This document shows, piece by piece, positions 17,557-26,340 of a DNA stretch of 64,000 nt (within the stretch, counting starts at the first letter, position 1; each line of letters begins with the position of its first letter). The stretch is from Streptomyces sp. NRRL F-5122 (GTDB lineage Bacteria; Actinomycetota; Actinomycetes; Streptomycetales; Streptomycetaceae), in the NCBI RefSeq assembly GCF_001507435.1, contig NZ_LMWH01000117.1, forward strand, positions 1 through 64,000. Reading direction: 5' to 3'. The translations under genes were made by a program, and so were the position numbers. The notes beneath the pieces were generated by a model that saw nothing but the letters and a program-made list of their open reading frames with translations, had not been told where the DNA came from and did not search any database.

Positions 17557-20500
17557 GTGAGCGCGCCGGCCCAGGGTGCCCTGCAGGATTCGGAGCCCGG
17601 AACCCACACTGCAGTGGTGCGGGTGCTCGACGGCGCACAGCATACGGCGGGCGCGGGCTTCCTCGTGGCGGACCGGACCGTCGTCACATGCGCCCACGTG
17701 GTCGTCAAAGCCGGGTCCGGACCCGGCGGCCGCGTCCGATTCGCCTTCCCCCACGCGCCGGGCGCCCCCGACGAAGAGGGGTACGTGCGGACAGATCAGT
17801 GGAGCGCGCCCGAGGCTTTGGACATCGCCGTGGTGGAACTGGACGCCCCCCTCGCAGGGGTCCGGCCACTGCGGCTGGGTTCCGCCGAGGGGTGCCAGGG
17901 CCACCATGTGAAGTCGTTCGGGTTTCCCGCCCAGGCTCCACCCGGCGGCCACCACGGGTTCGCGGTAGCCGGTGACCTGCTGCCGCCCGGCGGCGCTCAG
18001 GGGTCCGACGACCCGTTGCTGCAACTGACCGCCGCCAACGACCTGACGACCGGATTCAGCGGCGCGCCCGTCGTCGACGCGATGACCGGCCTTGTCATCG
18101 GCATGGTCACGGCGATCGCCGCACCCGACACATACCTCAAGGGCCTGGGCATCGCGTACGCCACGCCCTCCCAGGCGCTACGCAAGGTGTGCACCGCGCT
18201 GAACCTGCACGATGTGTGCCCCTACCGGGAACTGAAGCCCTTCGCCACGGAGCACGCCGCATGGTTCCACGGGCGGGAAGCCGCTGTAGAGCGCGTCGTT
18301 GAGGCACTGGCGGGACAGCGCAGGGCGGTCGCGCTCCTCGGGCCCTCCGGTGCGGGCAAGTCCTCACTCGTCCAGGCGGGAGTCCTCCCCGCGCTCGCCT
18401 CGGGACAACTACCGGACAGCGACCGCTGGTTGCCCGTGTCCGTGCGCCCGGAACATGATCTGCTGTCCGCGCTCGAGGTTGCGGGACTGCTCGGTGTTCG
18501 CACACATGGCATCGCCACCGCCGTGGAGCGGCGACTCGCCGAATTCCCTGACCACAACCGTGTCCTGCTGATAGTCGACCAGTTCGAGGAGCTGCTGTCG
18601 CACACGTCGCCTGACGGGCAGACACCCGAGCCACAGCGTGCGGCCCTGCGGGAGATCGCCGCGGCGGTCACGTCCGACGCGGCCCTGACAGTGCTCCTGG
18701 TCATGCGCGACGACTTCTACCCCCGGCTGGCCGCTCTGGCCCCGGACCTCTTGGACGCCGTCGCTCCAGGCCTGATGAGCGTGCAGGCCACGCTGAGCAA
18801 GGAAGACCTGCACGCGATCGTCACCCGACCCGCCGAAGCGGTGGGAGCACACTTCGAGAAGGGGCTGGCCGACCGGATCGTCACCGACATCCTCGCGATC
18901 GACCCGGACGAGGCCGGCGCGCAGCGGGCCCCCGTCACCGTACTGCCACTGCTCGAACTGACCCTCCACCGACTGTGGCAACGCCGGCGAAAGAACGACG
19001 GGCACCTCACCCACCAGGGGTACCAGGCCCTTGGCAAAGTCTCCGGCGGCATCGCGACATGGTGCGACGACGTGGTACGCCAACTGCCCCAAGAAGCCCG
19101 GCCGACCGTACGGCGGATCCTCACCGCGTTGGTACGGCCCGCCGACGAGGCCCACCATATTCCGGCCGTCCGGCAACAGGTTCCGCTCGCCGTCCTCCGC
19201 GAACTGGCTGAGGACACCACGGACGGCCTTTCCGCGAAAGCCCGGGAACAGCAGACCGAGGACGTCCTCAGCGCGCTCACGCGCGACCGCGTCGTCGTCA
19301 CCCGTACCGCGCCCCTGCCGGGACAGCGCGACGACGAGGGTGAGCCGGTGGCGGAGCTCATCCATGAAGCGCTCATCCGGGAGTGGGGGACCCTGCGCGC
19401 CTGGGTGGGCAGGGACCGCGACTTCCAGGACTGGCTGCGACGCTCGCGCGAACGCTGGGCGCGCTGGCGGGAGTCGAGCAGGTCGGACGACCTCCTCGGC
19501 GGAAGTGACCTGGAAGCAGGCGTGGAGTGGTCACAGCAGCGCGGCTTGCCCGGCGACATCGCCGCGTTCCTTGCCGTGTCACGCCGTGCGGCGGCACGGC
19601 GCCGGCGCGTGCGGCGCACGGTGATCACCGTCATAGTGGCCTTGGCTCTCATCGCCTCCGGCACTGCAGTGGTCGCCTTGTTCGAGCGAGACAACGCGGT
19701 CGCCCAGAGGCACAGCGCGGTGGCCCGCCTGGTGGCGGCCGAGTCGGAACGCATACTCGACACGGATCCCGGACTTGCCAAACAACTGGCCCTGACCTCG
19801 TACCGGCTCGACCCCGATACCGGCTCGGGCCCCCTACTGGCTGCGCTGGCGGCTCCCGGCGTCTTCGACAGCGTGGACGCCGTCTCGGACATGGCGCAAT
19901 CCCCCGACGGGCACACCCTGGTCATGTCCACGGACGGCGGCATCGCCATCTGGAGCATGTCAGGTCACGCCCGGGCCCGAATCGCTGGGCCGAAGGGCGG
20001 CCCATTGGCACTGACTCCCAACGGGCACGTGCTGGCGGCGACAACCGGTGCCGCGGCTCACACCGTACGGCTCTGGGACCTCACCGACCCGGCACGCCCT
20101 CACGACCTCAGCACACTCGGCCTCGGCGGGGATGCCGTGACCGCGCTCGCGACGAGCGCCGACGGCCGGTATCTCGCTGCGGGCACCAAGAGGGGTGCCA
20201 TCGAACTTTGGGACGTGAGCGCGCCGCGGGCGCCGCGGCAGCTGGCGGCTCTTCCCGGTCATCGCGGCGAGGTCGACTCGCTCGCCTTCTCACCGACCCG
20301 GCCGACCCTCGCCAGTTCCGGGGCCGACCACAAGGTCCGGTTGTGGGACGTGTCGGCGTCCGGCAGACAGCCGTCGGCCACGGTCGACGGCTTCCACGGT
20401 GACATGCACCGTTCGTCGGCATACCGCCCAGTGGCGCACAGGCTCGCCTTCACCTCGGACGGTGCGATCCTCGCGACGCCCGGGGACGGGAACAACAGCG

Positions 20501-22014
20501 TACTGAGGTTCTGGAGCACGGCCCCTGGGAAGCCGCCTCGCCAACTCGCGGCGCCCACGAGCGACGAGGGCCCCACCGACCTGTGTGTCGATGGCCTGCT
20601 GTCCGTCTCCTTCAGTCCTGACAACGGTGTCCTCGCGACGGTGTGCAGCGACTCGTACGGCCAGGGGCGCGACCAGTTGTGGCAGACACACTCCATGGCA
20701 GATGTGACGCCCGTGCACACGCTCTCCGGTGTGAACGAGTCCTTCAACGGGCCCGCGGTGTTCGCACCGAGCGGGCGCGTGCTACTGCACGCGACGGGCG
20801 CGGGTGTCCAGCAGTGGGACGCCGGCGACCCCTATCAGCCGGGCGCCGCGGGCAGTTACGGCGCACGGCCCGACGGATTCGACGTGGCCCTGGCCTTCAG
20901 CCCGGGCCCCAGGCGGCTTCTGGCCGTCGTGGGCGGTGACTCGGGCAAGGTCATCGACGTCACCGGGCAACCGCCCCACCGCGACATCGCGCATCTCCCC
21001 GGTGGCTACATCGGCGCGGAGGCTGCGGCATTCAGCGCGGACGGCAAGATCCTCGCCGACAGCGAGCACATCCCCGAGGGACACGACAAGGCACGGCTCG
21101 TCCTGCGGCTCCGGGACACCACCAAGGCCGGCCTTCCTGTCATCGCGACCGTCGACGGCATCGACCGCGGTGTGCACGGCCTCGCCTTCACCCCGGACAG
21201 CCACATCCTGGCCGTCGACGACAACAACGAGGACCGAAGCGCGAACAGTGGCCGCGCGCCCACGGTGAAACTGTTCGACCTCACCGACGCCGCCCACCCA
21301 CGGCAAGTCGCGCAGGTCCCCGCCGACGCCTTCCACATCGCCCTCTCCCCCAATGGCCGCCTGCTGATCGCCGACACCGACGATGCACTGCTCTCCTGGA
21401 ACATCTCCGATCCACACCATCCGGTGGCCCTTCCCGCCCGCTATCTGACGCCAGGGACGCAGGTGTCGACCAGCGTCTTCCGCCCGGACGGACACTGGCT
21501 CGCCGTCGGTGACTCCTCCGGCACCTTCCGCATCTTCCGGATCGCCGACGACCGCATCGTCGGTGACCCCACCACGTTCCACGTCAGTGGCTACTTGGGC
21601 GAGACCCCCGCGTTCAGTCCGGATGGCAACACCTTCGTGCTGAGCAGCGTCCCCAGGGACACACCCATCGGGCAGGGCGAGGGAAGCGCCCACCTCGAGA
21701 TCTGGAACACCCGCAACCCTCGCGCACCTCTGTTCCAGGCGTCTGCGGCCTTCCAGCCCGATGGCGCGATCAGTGGAGGAAACGTCGCCTTCAGCACGGA
21801 CGGGGTACTGCTGGCCACCACGATCTCCGATTCGATCGACGTATGGAACGTCAACCCGTCCGCCAACACCGACGCGGTGTGCGCGACCGTCGGCGACGTG
21901 ATCACACGCAGCCAGTGGAGCCGGTACGTGCCCCATGAGGCCTACCGTCCGCCCTGTGCGCGGCCGAACGCCGTGCTTCCATACGTCACACTCGGTAGCC
22001 AGCAGGGGTCCTGA
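17557..22014 (+). CDS. trypsin-STAND NTPase-transmembrane-WD40 protein (1485 aa)
   Basis: Four modules are visible. Residues about 15-215 form a trypsin-like serine protease with an intact triad: His47 (VVTCAHVVV), Asp89 (ALDIAVVELD) and Ser168 (TTGFSGAPVV). Residues about 235-650 are a STAND P-loop NTPase: Walker A GPSGAGKS at 262-269, Walker B LLIVDQFEEL near 337-346. A transmembrane helix lies near 688-710 (VITVIVALALIASGTAVVAL). The remaining roughly 770 residues carry WD40-type repeats (LAFSPTRPTLASSGADHKVRLWDV and similar blocks). The repeats would sense a ligand, nucleotide-dependent oligomerisation would activate the protease, likely to cleave a host or partner protein. Four nt downstream of the Trypco1-like gene, so translationally coupled. 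GTG 17557 is preceded by GGAGGAG. Confidence 0.88.
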   Translation: MSAPAQGALQDSEPGTHTAVVRVLDGAQHTAGAGFLVADRTVVTCAHVVVKAGSGPGGRVRFAFPHAPGAPDEEGYVRTDQWSAPEALDIAVVELDAPLAGVRPLRLGSAEGCQGHHVKSFGFPAQAPPGGHHGFAVAGDLLPPGGAQGSDDPLLQLTAANDLTTGFSGAPVVDAMTGLVIGMVTAIAAPDTYLKGLGIAYATPSQALRKVCTALNLHDVCPYRELKPFATEHAAWFHGREAAVERVVEALAGQRRAVALLGPSGAGKSSLVQAGVLPALASGQLPDSDRWLPVSVRPEHDLLSALEVAGLLGVRTHGIATAVERRLAEFPDHNRVLLIVDQFEELLSHTSPDGQTPEPQRAALREIAAAVTSDAALTVLLVMRDDFYPRLAALAPDLLDAVAPGLMSVQATLSKEDLHAIVTRPAEAVGAHFEKGLADRIVTDILAIDPDEAGAQRAPVTVLPLLELTLHRLWQRRRKNDGHLTHQGYQALGKVSGGIATWCDDVVRQLPQEARPTVRRILTALVRPADEAHHIPAVRQQVPLAVLRELAEDTTDGLSAKAREQQTEDVLSALTRDRVVVTRTAPLPGQRDDEGEPVAELIHEALIREWGTLRAWVGRDRDFQDWLRRSRERWARWRESSRSDDLLGGSDLEAGVEWSQQRGLPGDIAAFLAVSRRAAARRRRVRRTVITVIVALALIASGTAVVALFERDNAVAQRHSAVARLVAAESERILDTDPGLAKQLALTSYRLDPDTGSGPLLAALAAPGVFDSVDAVSDMAQSPDGHTLVMSTDGGIAIWSMSGHARARIAGPKGGPLALTPNGHVLAATTGAAAHTVRLWDLTDPARPHDLSTLGLGGDAVTALATSADGRYLAAGTKRGAIELWDVSAPRAPRQLAALPGHRGEVDSLAFSPTRPTLASSGADHKVRLWDVSASGRQPSATVDGFHGDMHRSSAYRPVAHRLAFTSDGAILATPGDGNNSVLRFWSTAPGKPPRQLAAPTSDEGPTDLCVDGLLSVSFSPDNGVLATVCSDSYGQGRDQLWQTHSMADVTPVHTLSGVNESFNGPAVFAPSGRVLLHATGAGVQQWDAGDPYQPGAAGSYGARPDGFDVALAFSPGPRRLLAVVGGDSGKVIDVTGQPPHRDIAHLPGGYIGAEAAAFSADGKILADSEHIPEGHDKARLVLRLRDTTKAGLPVIATVDGIDRGVHGLAFTPDSHILAVDDNNEDRSANSGRAPTVKLFDLTDAAHPRQVAQVPADAFHIALSPNGRLLIADTDDALLSWNISDPHHPVALPARYLTPGTQVSTSVFRPDGHWLAVGDSSGTFRIFRIADDRIVGDPTTFHVSGYLGETPAFSPDGNTFVLSSVPRDTPIGQGEGSAHLEIWNTRNPRAPLFQASAAFQPDGAISGGNVAFSTDGVLLATTISDSIDVWNVNPSANTDAVCATVGDVITRSQWSRYVPHEAYRPPCARPNAVLPYVTLGSQQGS

Positions 22015-22133
22015 CCCTCCCTCTTGCCGTGACCGCGTAGGTCCGCCGCGCGGCGGCCATGGCGATGGTGGTCGGCCGAGGCGGCGCCGCAACCGTGCGG
22101 TGGCCCGCGTCCGTGCCTGCCGCTGCGGTGGTG

Positions 22134-22997
22134 TCAGGGTGCCTGCTGCACGTCACCCCGGGTGGAGGAGGCGACGGTACCGAGGCGGCCGAAGTCGCCC
22201 GGCGGGATGCCTGGGTGGTGGTCTGCCACGGGCTCCGTGGGGGTCGTGGCGGGGCCGAGGGTGAGGCGGGAGACGATGCGGTAGCGGTCGCCGCGGTAGA
22301 GCGAGTGCACGTACTCGACGGGGCGCCCGGCCGCGTCGCTGGTGAGTCTCTCTATGAGCATTGCGGGCGACAGCTCGGGCACGTCGAGGACCTCGGCCTC
22401 GGCCCGGGTGACGACGGTCGGCTCGATGGTCTGCATGGCTTCGCGGACGTGAACGTCGTGATGCCCGCGCAGATGCTCGTAGAGGTCACCGTCCTCCAAC
22501 TCCTGGGCGCTGAGGCCGGGTACGAGGTCGGCGCGGATGTGCAGATGCTCGATGGCCATCGGCGCCCCGTCGACAAGCCGGAGCCGGGCCACGTACACGA
22601 TCTTCGCCGCGGGTGACAGGCGCAGGCGGCGGCCGACGCGGGCGCCTGCCTGGATCGTGGTGAACTCCAAGAGGCGGCTCGACCATGCCCCGCCCGCCTG
22701 CGGGAGCGACATCGTCTGCTCCCGGGAGACGAGTTCCTGGGTGATCTTCTCGGGCGCGACGAACATGCCGCGCCCGTGTTCGCGGACGAGAAGGCCCGCG
22801 GCGACGAGTTCGTCCACCGCGGCGCGCAGTGTCGGCCGTGAGACTTCGAGGCGGGCGCTGAGCGTGCGCTCGGAGGGGATCGGGTCGCCGGGATGCTGCG
22901 ACTCGATGAGTTCGAGGATGTGGTCACGCACCCGTTCCCGCTTGAGTACCGATCCCGGTGTGCTCCCCTCGTTCGCCTCGTGCCCCTCGGCGCTCAC
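22134..22997 (-). CDS. GntR/HutC-family regulator
   Basis: 287 aa from GTG 22997, after GAGGGGGCGG. The N-terminus holds a winged helix (RDHILELIESQHPGDPIPSE, then RTLSARLEVSRPTLRAAVDE), the C-terminus a UTRA effector domain (RLLEFTTIQAGARVGRRLRL, YVARLRLVDGAPMAIEHLHI, PVEYVHSLYRGDRYRI). HutC-type regulators usually bind phosphosugars or other pathway intermediates. It is divergent from the ABC/GH20/GH16 cluster and two ACCTGACCAGTT-type elements lie between them, so it should control that cluster and itself, in the manner of DasR for chitin sugars, though it is not DasR itself. Confidence 0.85.
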   Translation of the reverse strand: MSAEGHEANEGSTPGSVLKRERVRDHILELIESQHPGDPIPSERTLSARLEVSRPTLRAAVDELVAAGLLVREHGRGMFVAPEKITQELVSREQTMSLPQAGGAWSSRLLEFTTIQAGARVGRRLRLSPAAKIVYVARLRLVDGAPMAIEHLHIRADLVPGLSAQELEDGDLYEHLRGHHDVHVREAMQTIEPTVVTRAEAEVLDVPELSPAMLIERLTSDAAGRPVEYVHSLYRGDRYRIVSRLTLGPATTPTEPVADHHPGIPPGDFGRLGTVASSTRGDVQQAP

Positions 22998-23020
22998 GTT
23001 CCGCCCCCTCGCTCTGTAGG

Positions 23021-23039
23021 ACCAGTTACCTGACCAGTT
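23021..23039. promoter_or_regulatory. GntR operator candidate, regulator side
   Basis: ACCAGTTACCTGACCAGTT contains ACCTGACCAGTT (23028-23039), which equals the 12-bp core arm of the palindrome at 23147-23174. It is placed about 25 bp upstream of the GntR gene start, suited to autoregulation. Confidence 0.55.
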
Positions 23040-23146
23040 GACCACGACACGGGTGAGATCGACAACATGTCAGCCAACTGGCGTGCCTTACCTGGGGGGT
23101 TGACGGGCTCATTGGTCTATGCCACCTTTCTCCACCACCAGAGGTC

Positions 23147-23174
23147 ACCTGACCAGTTCGCGAACTGGTCAGGT
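23147..23174. promoter_or_regulatory. 28-bp perfect palindrome, GntR operator candidate
   Basis: ACCTGACCAGTTCG (23147-23160) is followed at once by its exact reverse complement (23161-23174). The centre is 34 bp upstream of the binding-protein start codon, where a repressor would block transcription of the ABC/GH operon. A GntR-type regulator lies divergently. Confidence 0.8.
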
Positions 23175-23194
23175 CCGACTCCCAGAGGTGACCC

Positions 23195-24466
23195 GTGAAG
23201 CTCCGCTTGCTCGCCGGTCTGTCCGCGCTCGTCGCGGCCGCCGGACTCAGTGCCTGTAGTTCGTCCGGCTCCGACGACGGGGGGTCAGGCGGCGGTGGGC
23301 GCACCACGATCGACGTATGGCTGATGCGCGACAGCGTGTCGGCCGCGTTCCAGAAGGAATTCGTCAAGGGCTTCGAAACCGCGCATCCCGACATCAAGGT
23401 GCGGGTGCAGATCCAGGAGTGGGACGGGATCGGCGAGAAGGTCACGGCCGCCCTCGCCAGCAACGACGCGCCCGACGTGATCGAGACCGGCAACACCCAG
23501 GTGGCCCAGTTCGCCCAGAGCGGCGGCCTGTTGGACCTGAGTGACAAGGTCAGCGACCTCGGCGGCAGTTCCTGGCTCAAAGGGCTCTCCGAACCGGGCT
23601 CCTACCAGGACAAGCAGTACGGCATTCCCTACTACGCGGCCAACCGCGTCGTGATCTACCGCAAGGACCTCTTCCAAAAGGCCGGCGTGGACGCGTCGAA
23701 GATCAAGACCTGGGATCAGTGGATCAGTGCCACGCGGAAGCTCAACAAGGGTTCTCAGCAGGGGATTTATCTGCCCGGGCAGAACTGGTACACCCTTTCG
23801 GGCTTCATCTGGGACGAGGGCGGCGATCTGGCCACCCAGTCCGGCGGCAGCTGGAAGGGTGCACTCGACACCCCCGAGGCGCTGCACGCGATGGAGTTCT
23901 ACAAGAAGCTGCAGGCGCTCGGAAAGGGCCCGAAGGACTCCGACGAGGCACAGCCCCCGCAGGCCGAGGTGATGGCGAAGGGGCAGGTGGCGCAGGTCAT
24001 CAGCACGCCCGGCGGCGCGAACGTCGTCGTCCAGAACAACGCCGGCCTCGAGGGGAAGTTGGGCTTCTTCCCGATCCCCGGCAAGACCGTCGACAAGCCC
24101 GGAGCCGTGTTCACGGGCGGTTCGGATCTGGTGATCCCCGCGGTGTCGCAGCATCACGACGCGGCCTACACGTTCATCAAGGAACTGACCGGCGACGCTT
24201 GGCAGAAGAAGCTCGCCGTCGCCATGAGCTACGTGCCGAACAAGACGACTCTCGCCGGTGCGGTCGCGGCCGATCCGGGTGCTTCGGCGATGGCGGTCGG
24301 CGCGGCCGAAGGGCACGCGACGCCCAACACGCCGGGGTGGGCCGCGGTCGAGGCCAAGAACCCGATCAAGGACTACATGACGGCCGTGCTCACCGGCAAG
24401 GAGGCGGCGTCCGAGGCGACGAAGGCGTCCGAGGCCATCACGCAGGCGATGAACTCCGGTTCCTGA
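23195..24466 (+). CDS. sugar ABC transporter binding lipoprotein
   Basis: 423 aa, MalE-type (family 1) extracellular solute-binding protein. The lipobox LSAC places the lipidated Cys at residue 21; a Ser/Gly-rich linker and the fold motifs TTIDVWLMRDSV, PDVIETGNTQVAQFAQSG, and PYYAANRVVIYRKDLFQKAG follow. The ligand is probably an oligosaccharide, to judge from the downstream GH20 and GH16 genes. GTG 23195 is preceded by AGAGGTG. It is the first gene of the operon downstream of the 28-bp palindrome. No ATPase gene is present in the operon; Streptomyces carbohydrate importers of this class generally use the shared ATPase MsiK. Confidence 0.88.
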   Translation: MKLRLLAGLSALVAAAGLSACSSSGSDDGGSGGGGRTTIDVWLMRDSVSAAFQKEFVKGFETAHPDIKVRVQIQEWDGIGEKVTAALASNDAPDVIETGNTQVAQFAQSGGLLDLSDKVSDLGGSSWLKGLSEPGSYQDKQYGIPYYAANRVVIYRKDLFQKAGVDASKIKTWDQWISATRKLNKGSQQGIYLPGQNWYTLSGFIWDEGGDLATQSGGSWKGALDTPEALHAMEFYKKLQALGKGPKDSDEAQPPQAEVMAKGQVAQVISTPGGANVVVQNNAGLEGKLGFFPIPGKTVDKPGAVFTGGSDLVIPAVSQHHDAAYTFIKELTGDAWQKKLAVAMSYVPNKTTLAGAVAADPGASAMAVGAAEGHATPNTPGWAAVEAKNPIKDYMTAVLTGKEAASEATKASEAITQAMNSGS

Positions 24467-24505
24467 TCCCCGATCTGTCCCGTGACGAAGGAAGGAGTGT
24501 GCGCC

Positions 24506-25474
24506 GTGTCGGTCGTCCATGAGCGGACCGCGCCCCGCCCCCTGATCCGGCCGCCCCGGCGCACACCGGGGCCGGCCCGCCGCGCCACCATGTCCGGCGT
24601 CTGGCCGTATCTGCTGGTGGCGCCCGCCGTCCTCGGCATGCTGTACCTGCTGGTCTATCCGCTGGCCCGGGCCGTCCTGATCTCCTTCCAGGACTTCGGT
24701 CTGCGTCAACTCATTCTCGGCGACGCGCACTTCGTGGGGTTCGACAACTACCGGACCCTGCTGACGGATCCGCGCTTCTGGACCGTGGTGCGCCGCACTT
24801 TCCTGTTCATGGCAGTGAACGTCGCCCTGATCATGGTGCTCTCCACACTGGTGGCGCTGATGATCGAGCGGCTCGGGCGGCGCTGGCGCACAGCCGTGCT
24901 GAGTTCGCTCGTCCTGACGTGGGCGATGCCGGTTGTGGCGGCGACGACCGTGTTCCAGTGGCTGTTCCACTCGGAGTTCGGCATCGTCAACCATGTCCTG
25001 ACGGGCCTCGGGTTCACGTCGTTCGAGGGATACCCGTGGCTGGCGCACGGGGGCGCGGCCTTCGGTATCCTGGTGACGCTCGTGGTGTGGCAGTCGGTGC
25101 CCTTCGCGGCGATCACCCTGTACTCGGCACTCACCACCGTGCCGTCCGAGCTGTACGAGGCCGCGCGGCTGGACGGCGCGTCCGGCTTCCGCGTCTTCCG
25201 CTCGGTGACCCTGCCGATCGTGCGGCCCATATTCATGCTGGTGCTCTCGCTCGAAGTCATCTGGACGTTCAGAGCGTTCGTGCAGATCTGGGTGATGACC
25301 CGCGGCGGCCCCGGCGACGCCACGACGATCCTGCCGGTGTACGCGGTCCAGACGGCGCTCGCCCAGCAGCGCTACGACCTCGGCTCGGCTGCATCGATGG
25401 TCACCGTCGTGCTCATGTCCGGGATTCTGATCGTGTACTTCCGGCAGATGTTCCGTCAGGAGGGCGAGCTGTGA
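24506..25474 (+). CDS. sugar ABC permease 1 (MalF type)
   Basis: 322 aa with six membrane segments, the first at YLLVAPAVLGMLYLLVYPLA. The cytoplasmic EAA loop is seen as YEAARLDGASGFRVFRSVTL PI region, the docking site of the ATPase, followed by WTFRAFVQIWVMTRGGPG. GTG 24506 is preferred over 24482 because GGAAGGAG precedes it by about nine bases. It couples to the second permease through a GTGA overlap at its stop. Confidence 0.87.
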   Translation: MSVVHERTAPRPLIRPPRRTPGPARRATMSGVWPYLLVAPAVLGMLYLLVYPLARAVLISFQDFGLRQLILGDAHFVGFDNYRTLLTDPRFWTVVRRTFLFMAVNVALIMVLSTLVALMIERLGRRWRTAVLSSLVLTWAMPVVAATTVFQWLFHSEFGIVNHVLTGLGFTSFEGYPWLAHGGAAFGILVTLVVWQSVPFAAITLYSALTTVPSELYEAARLDGASGFRVFRSVTLPIVRPIFMLVLSLEVIWTFRAFVQIWVMTRGGPGDATTILPVYAVQTALAQQRYDLGSAASMVTVVLMSGILIVYFRQMFRQEGEL

Positions 25475-26307
25475 GCACCCGACGTGCGGTGCGCCGCCTC
25501 CCCCTGCACCTGGCCGCGGCCCTCACCATCGTGATCTGCCTCTTTCCCGTCTACTGGATGATCACGACGTCCTTCAAACCGAACCGTGACATCCAGTCCG
25601 AGCACCCTCAACTGCTCCCGCAGACCTGGACACTCGACCACTTCAAGCGGGCGATCGACGCGGAAGGCTTCGGTCTGTTCTGGCGCAACAGCGTCCTGGT
25701 GACACTGGGGGCGGTGCTGCTTGCTCTGATAGTTGCCCTTGGCGCGTCGTTCGCCGTGGCGCGGATGCGGTGGCGGGGGCGGCGGCAGTTCATGCTGATG
25801 GTGTTCGTCGCGCAGATGGCCCCGTGGGAGTCGCTGATCATCCCCGTGTACATCATCTCCCGCGACACCGACATGCTGGACCGGCTGCCGACGCTGACGC
25901 TGGTGTACTTCATGATGACGCTGCCGTTCACGATCGTGGTGCTACGGGGCTTCATCGCGACGATCCCGGCGGAGCTGGAGGAGTCGGCACAGGTCGACGG
26001 CTGCACCCGGTTCGGCGCCTTCAGGCATGTGGCGTTCCCGCTGCTCACGCCCGGACTGATGGCGACGTCGCTGTTCGGCTACATCACGGCATGGAACGAG
26101 TTCGCGTACGCCAACTTCCTGATCATCAAACAGCAGGACCACCGAACGCTGCCGGTGTGGCTGTCCTCGTTCCACAACACGTTCGGCACCGACTGGGGCG
26201 CCACCATGGCCGCCTCCACGCTGTTCGCCCTGCCCGCACTCGCGGTGTTCCTGCTGCTGCAGCGGCACGTCACGTCCGGCTTCGCCGCCGGCGCTGTCAA
26301 GGGCTGA
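25471..26307 (+). CDS. sugar ABC permease 2 (MalG type)
   Basis: 278 aa, starting at GTG 25471 inside the stop of the first permease. It has the MalG hallmarks: N-terminal LFPVYWMITTSFKPNRDI, six membrane segments, and an EAA loop ELEESAQVDGCTRFGAFRHV. Together with the binding protein and permease 1 it makes a CUT1-type importer, most likely of glycan-derived oligosaccharides. Confidence 0.87.
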   Translation: MSTRRAVRRLPLHLAAALTIVICLFPVYWMITTSFKPNRDIQSEHPQLLPQTWTLDHFKRAIDAEGFGLFWRNSVLVTLGAVLLALIVALGASFAVARMRWRGRRQFMLMVFVAQMAPWESLIIPVYIISRDTDMLDRLPTLTLVYFMMTLPFTIVVLRGFIATIPAELEESAQVDGCTRFGAFRHVAFPLLTPGLMATSLFGYITAWNEFAYANFLIIKQQDHRTLPVWLSSFHNTFGTDWGATMAASTLFALPALAVFLLLQRHVTSGFAAGAVKG

Positions 26308-26340
26308 CCCGCCGCCACCCACGTGTCCCGGAGGTACGCA

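Noticed and set aside
22134..22997. Identification of the GntR regulator as DasR
   Set aside because: The operator-like ACCTGACCAGTT arm differs from the DasR consensus centred on TGGTCTAGACCA, and gene context differs.
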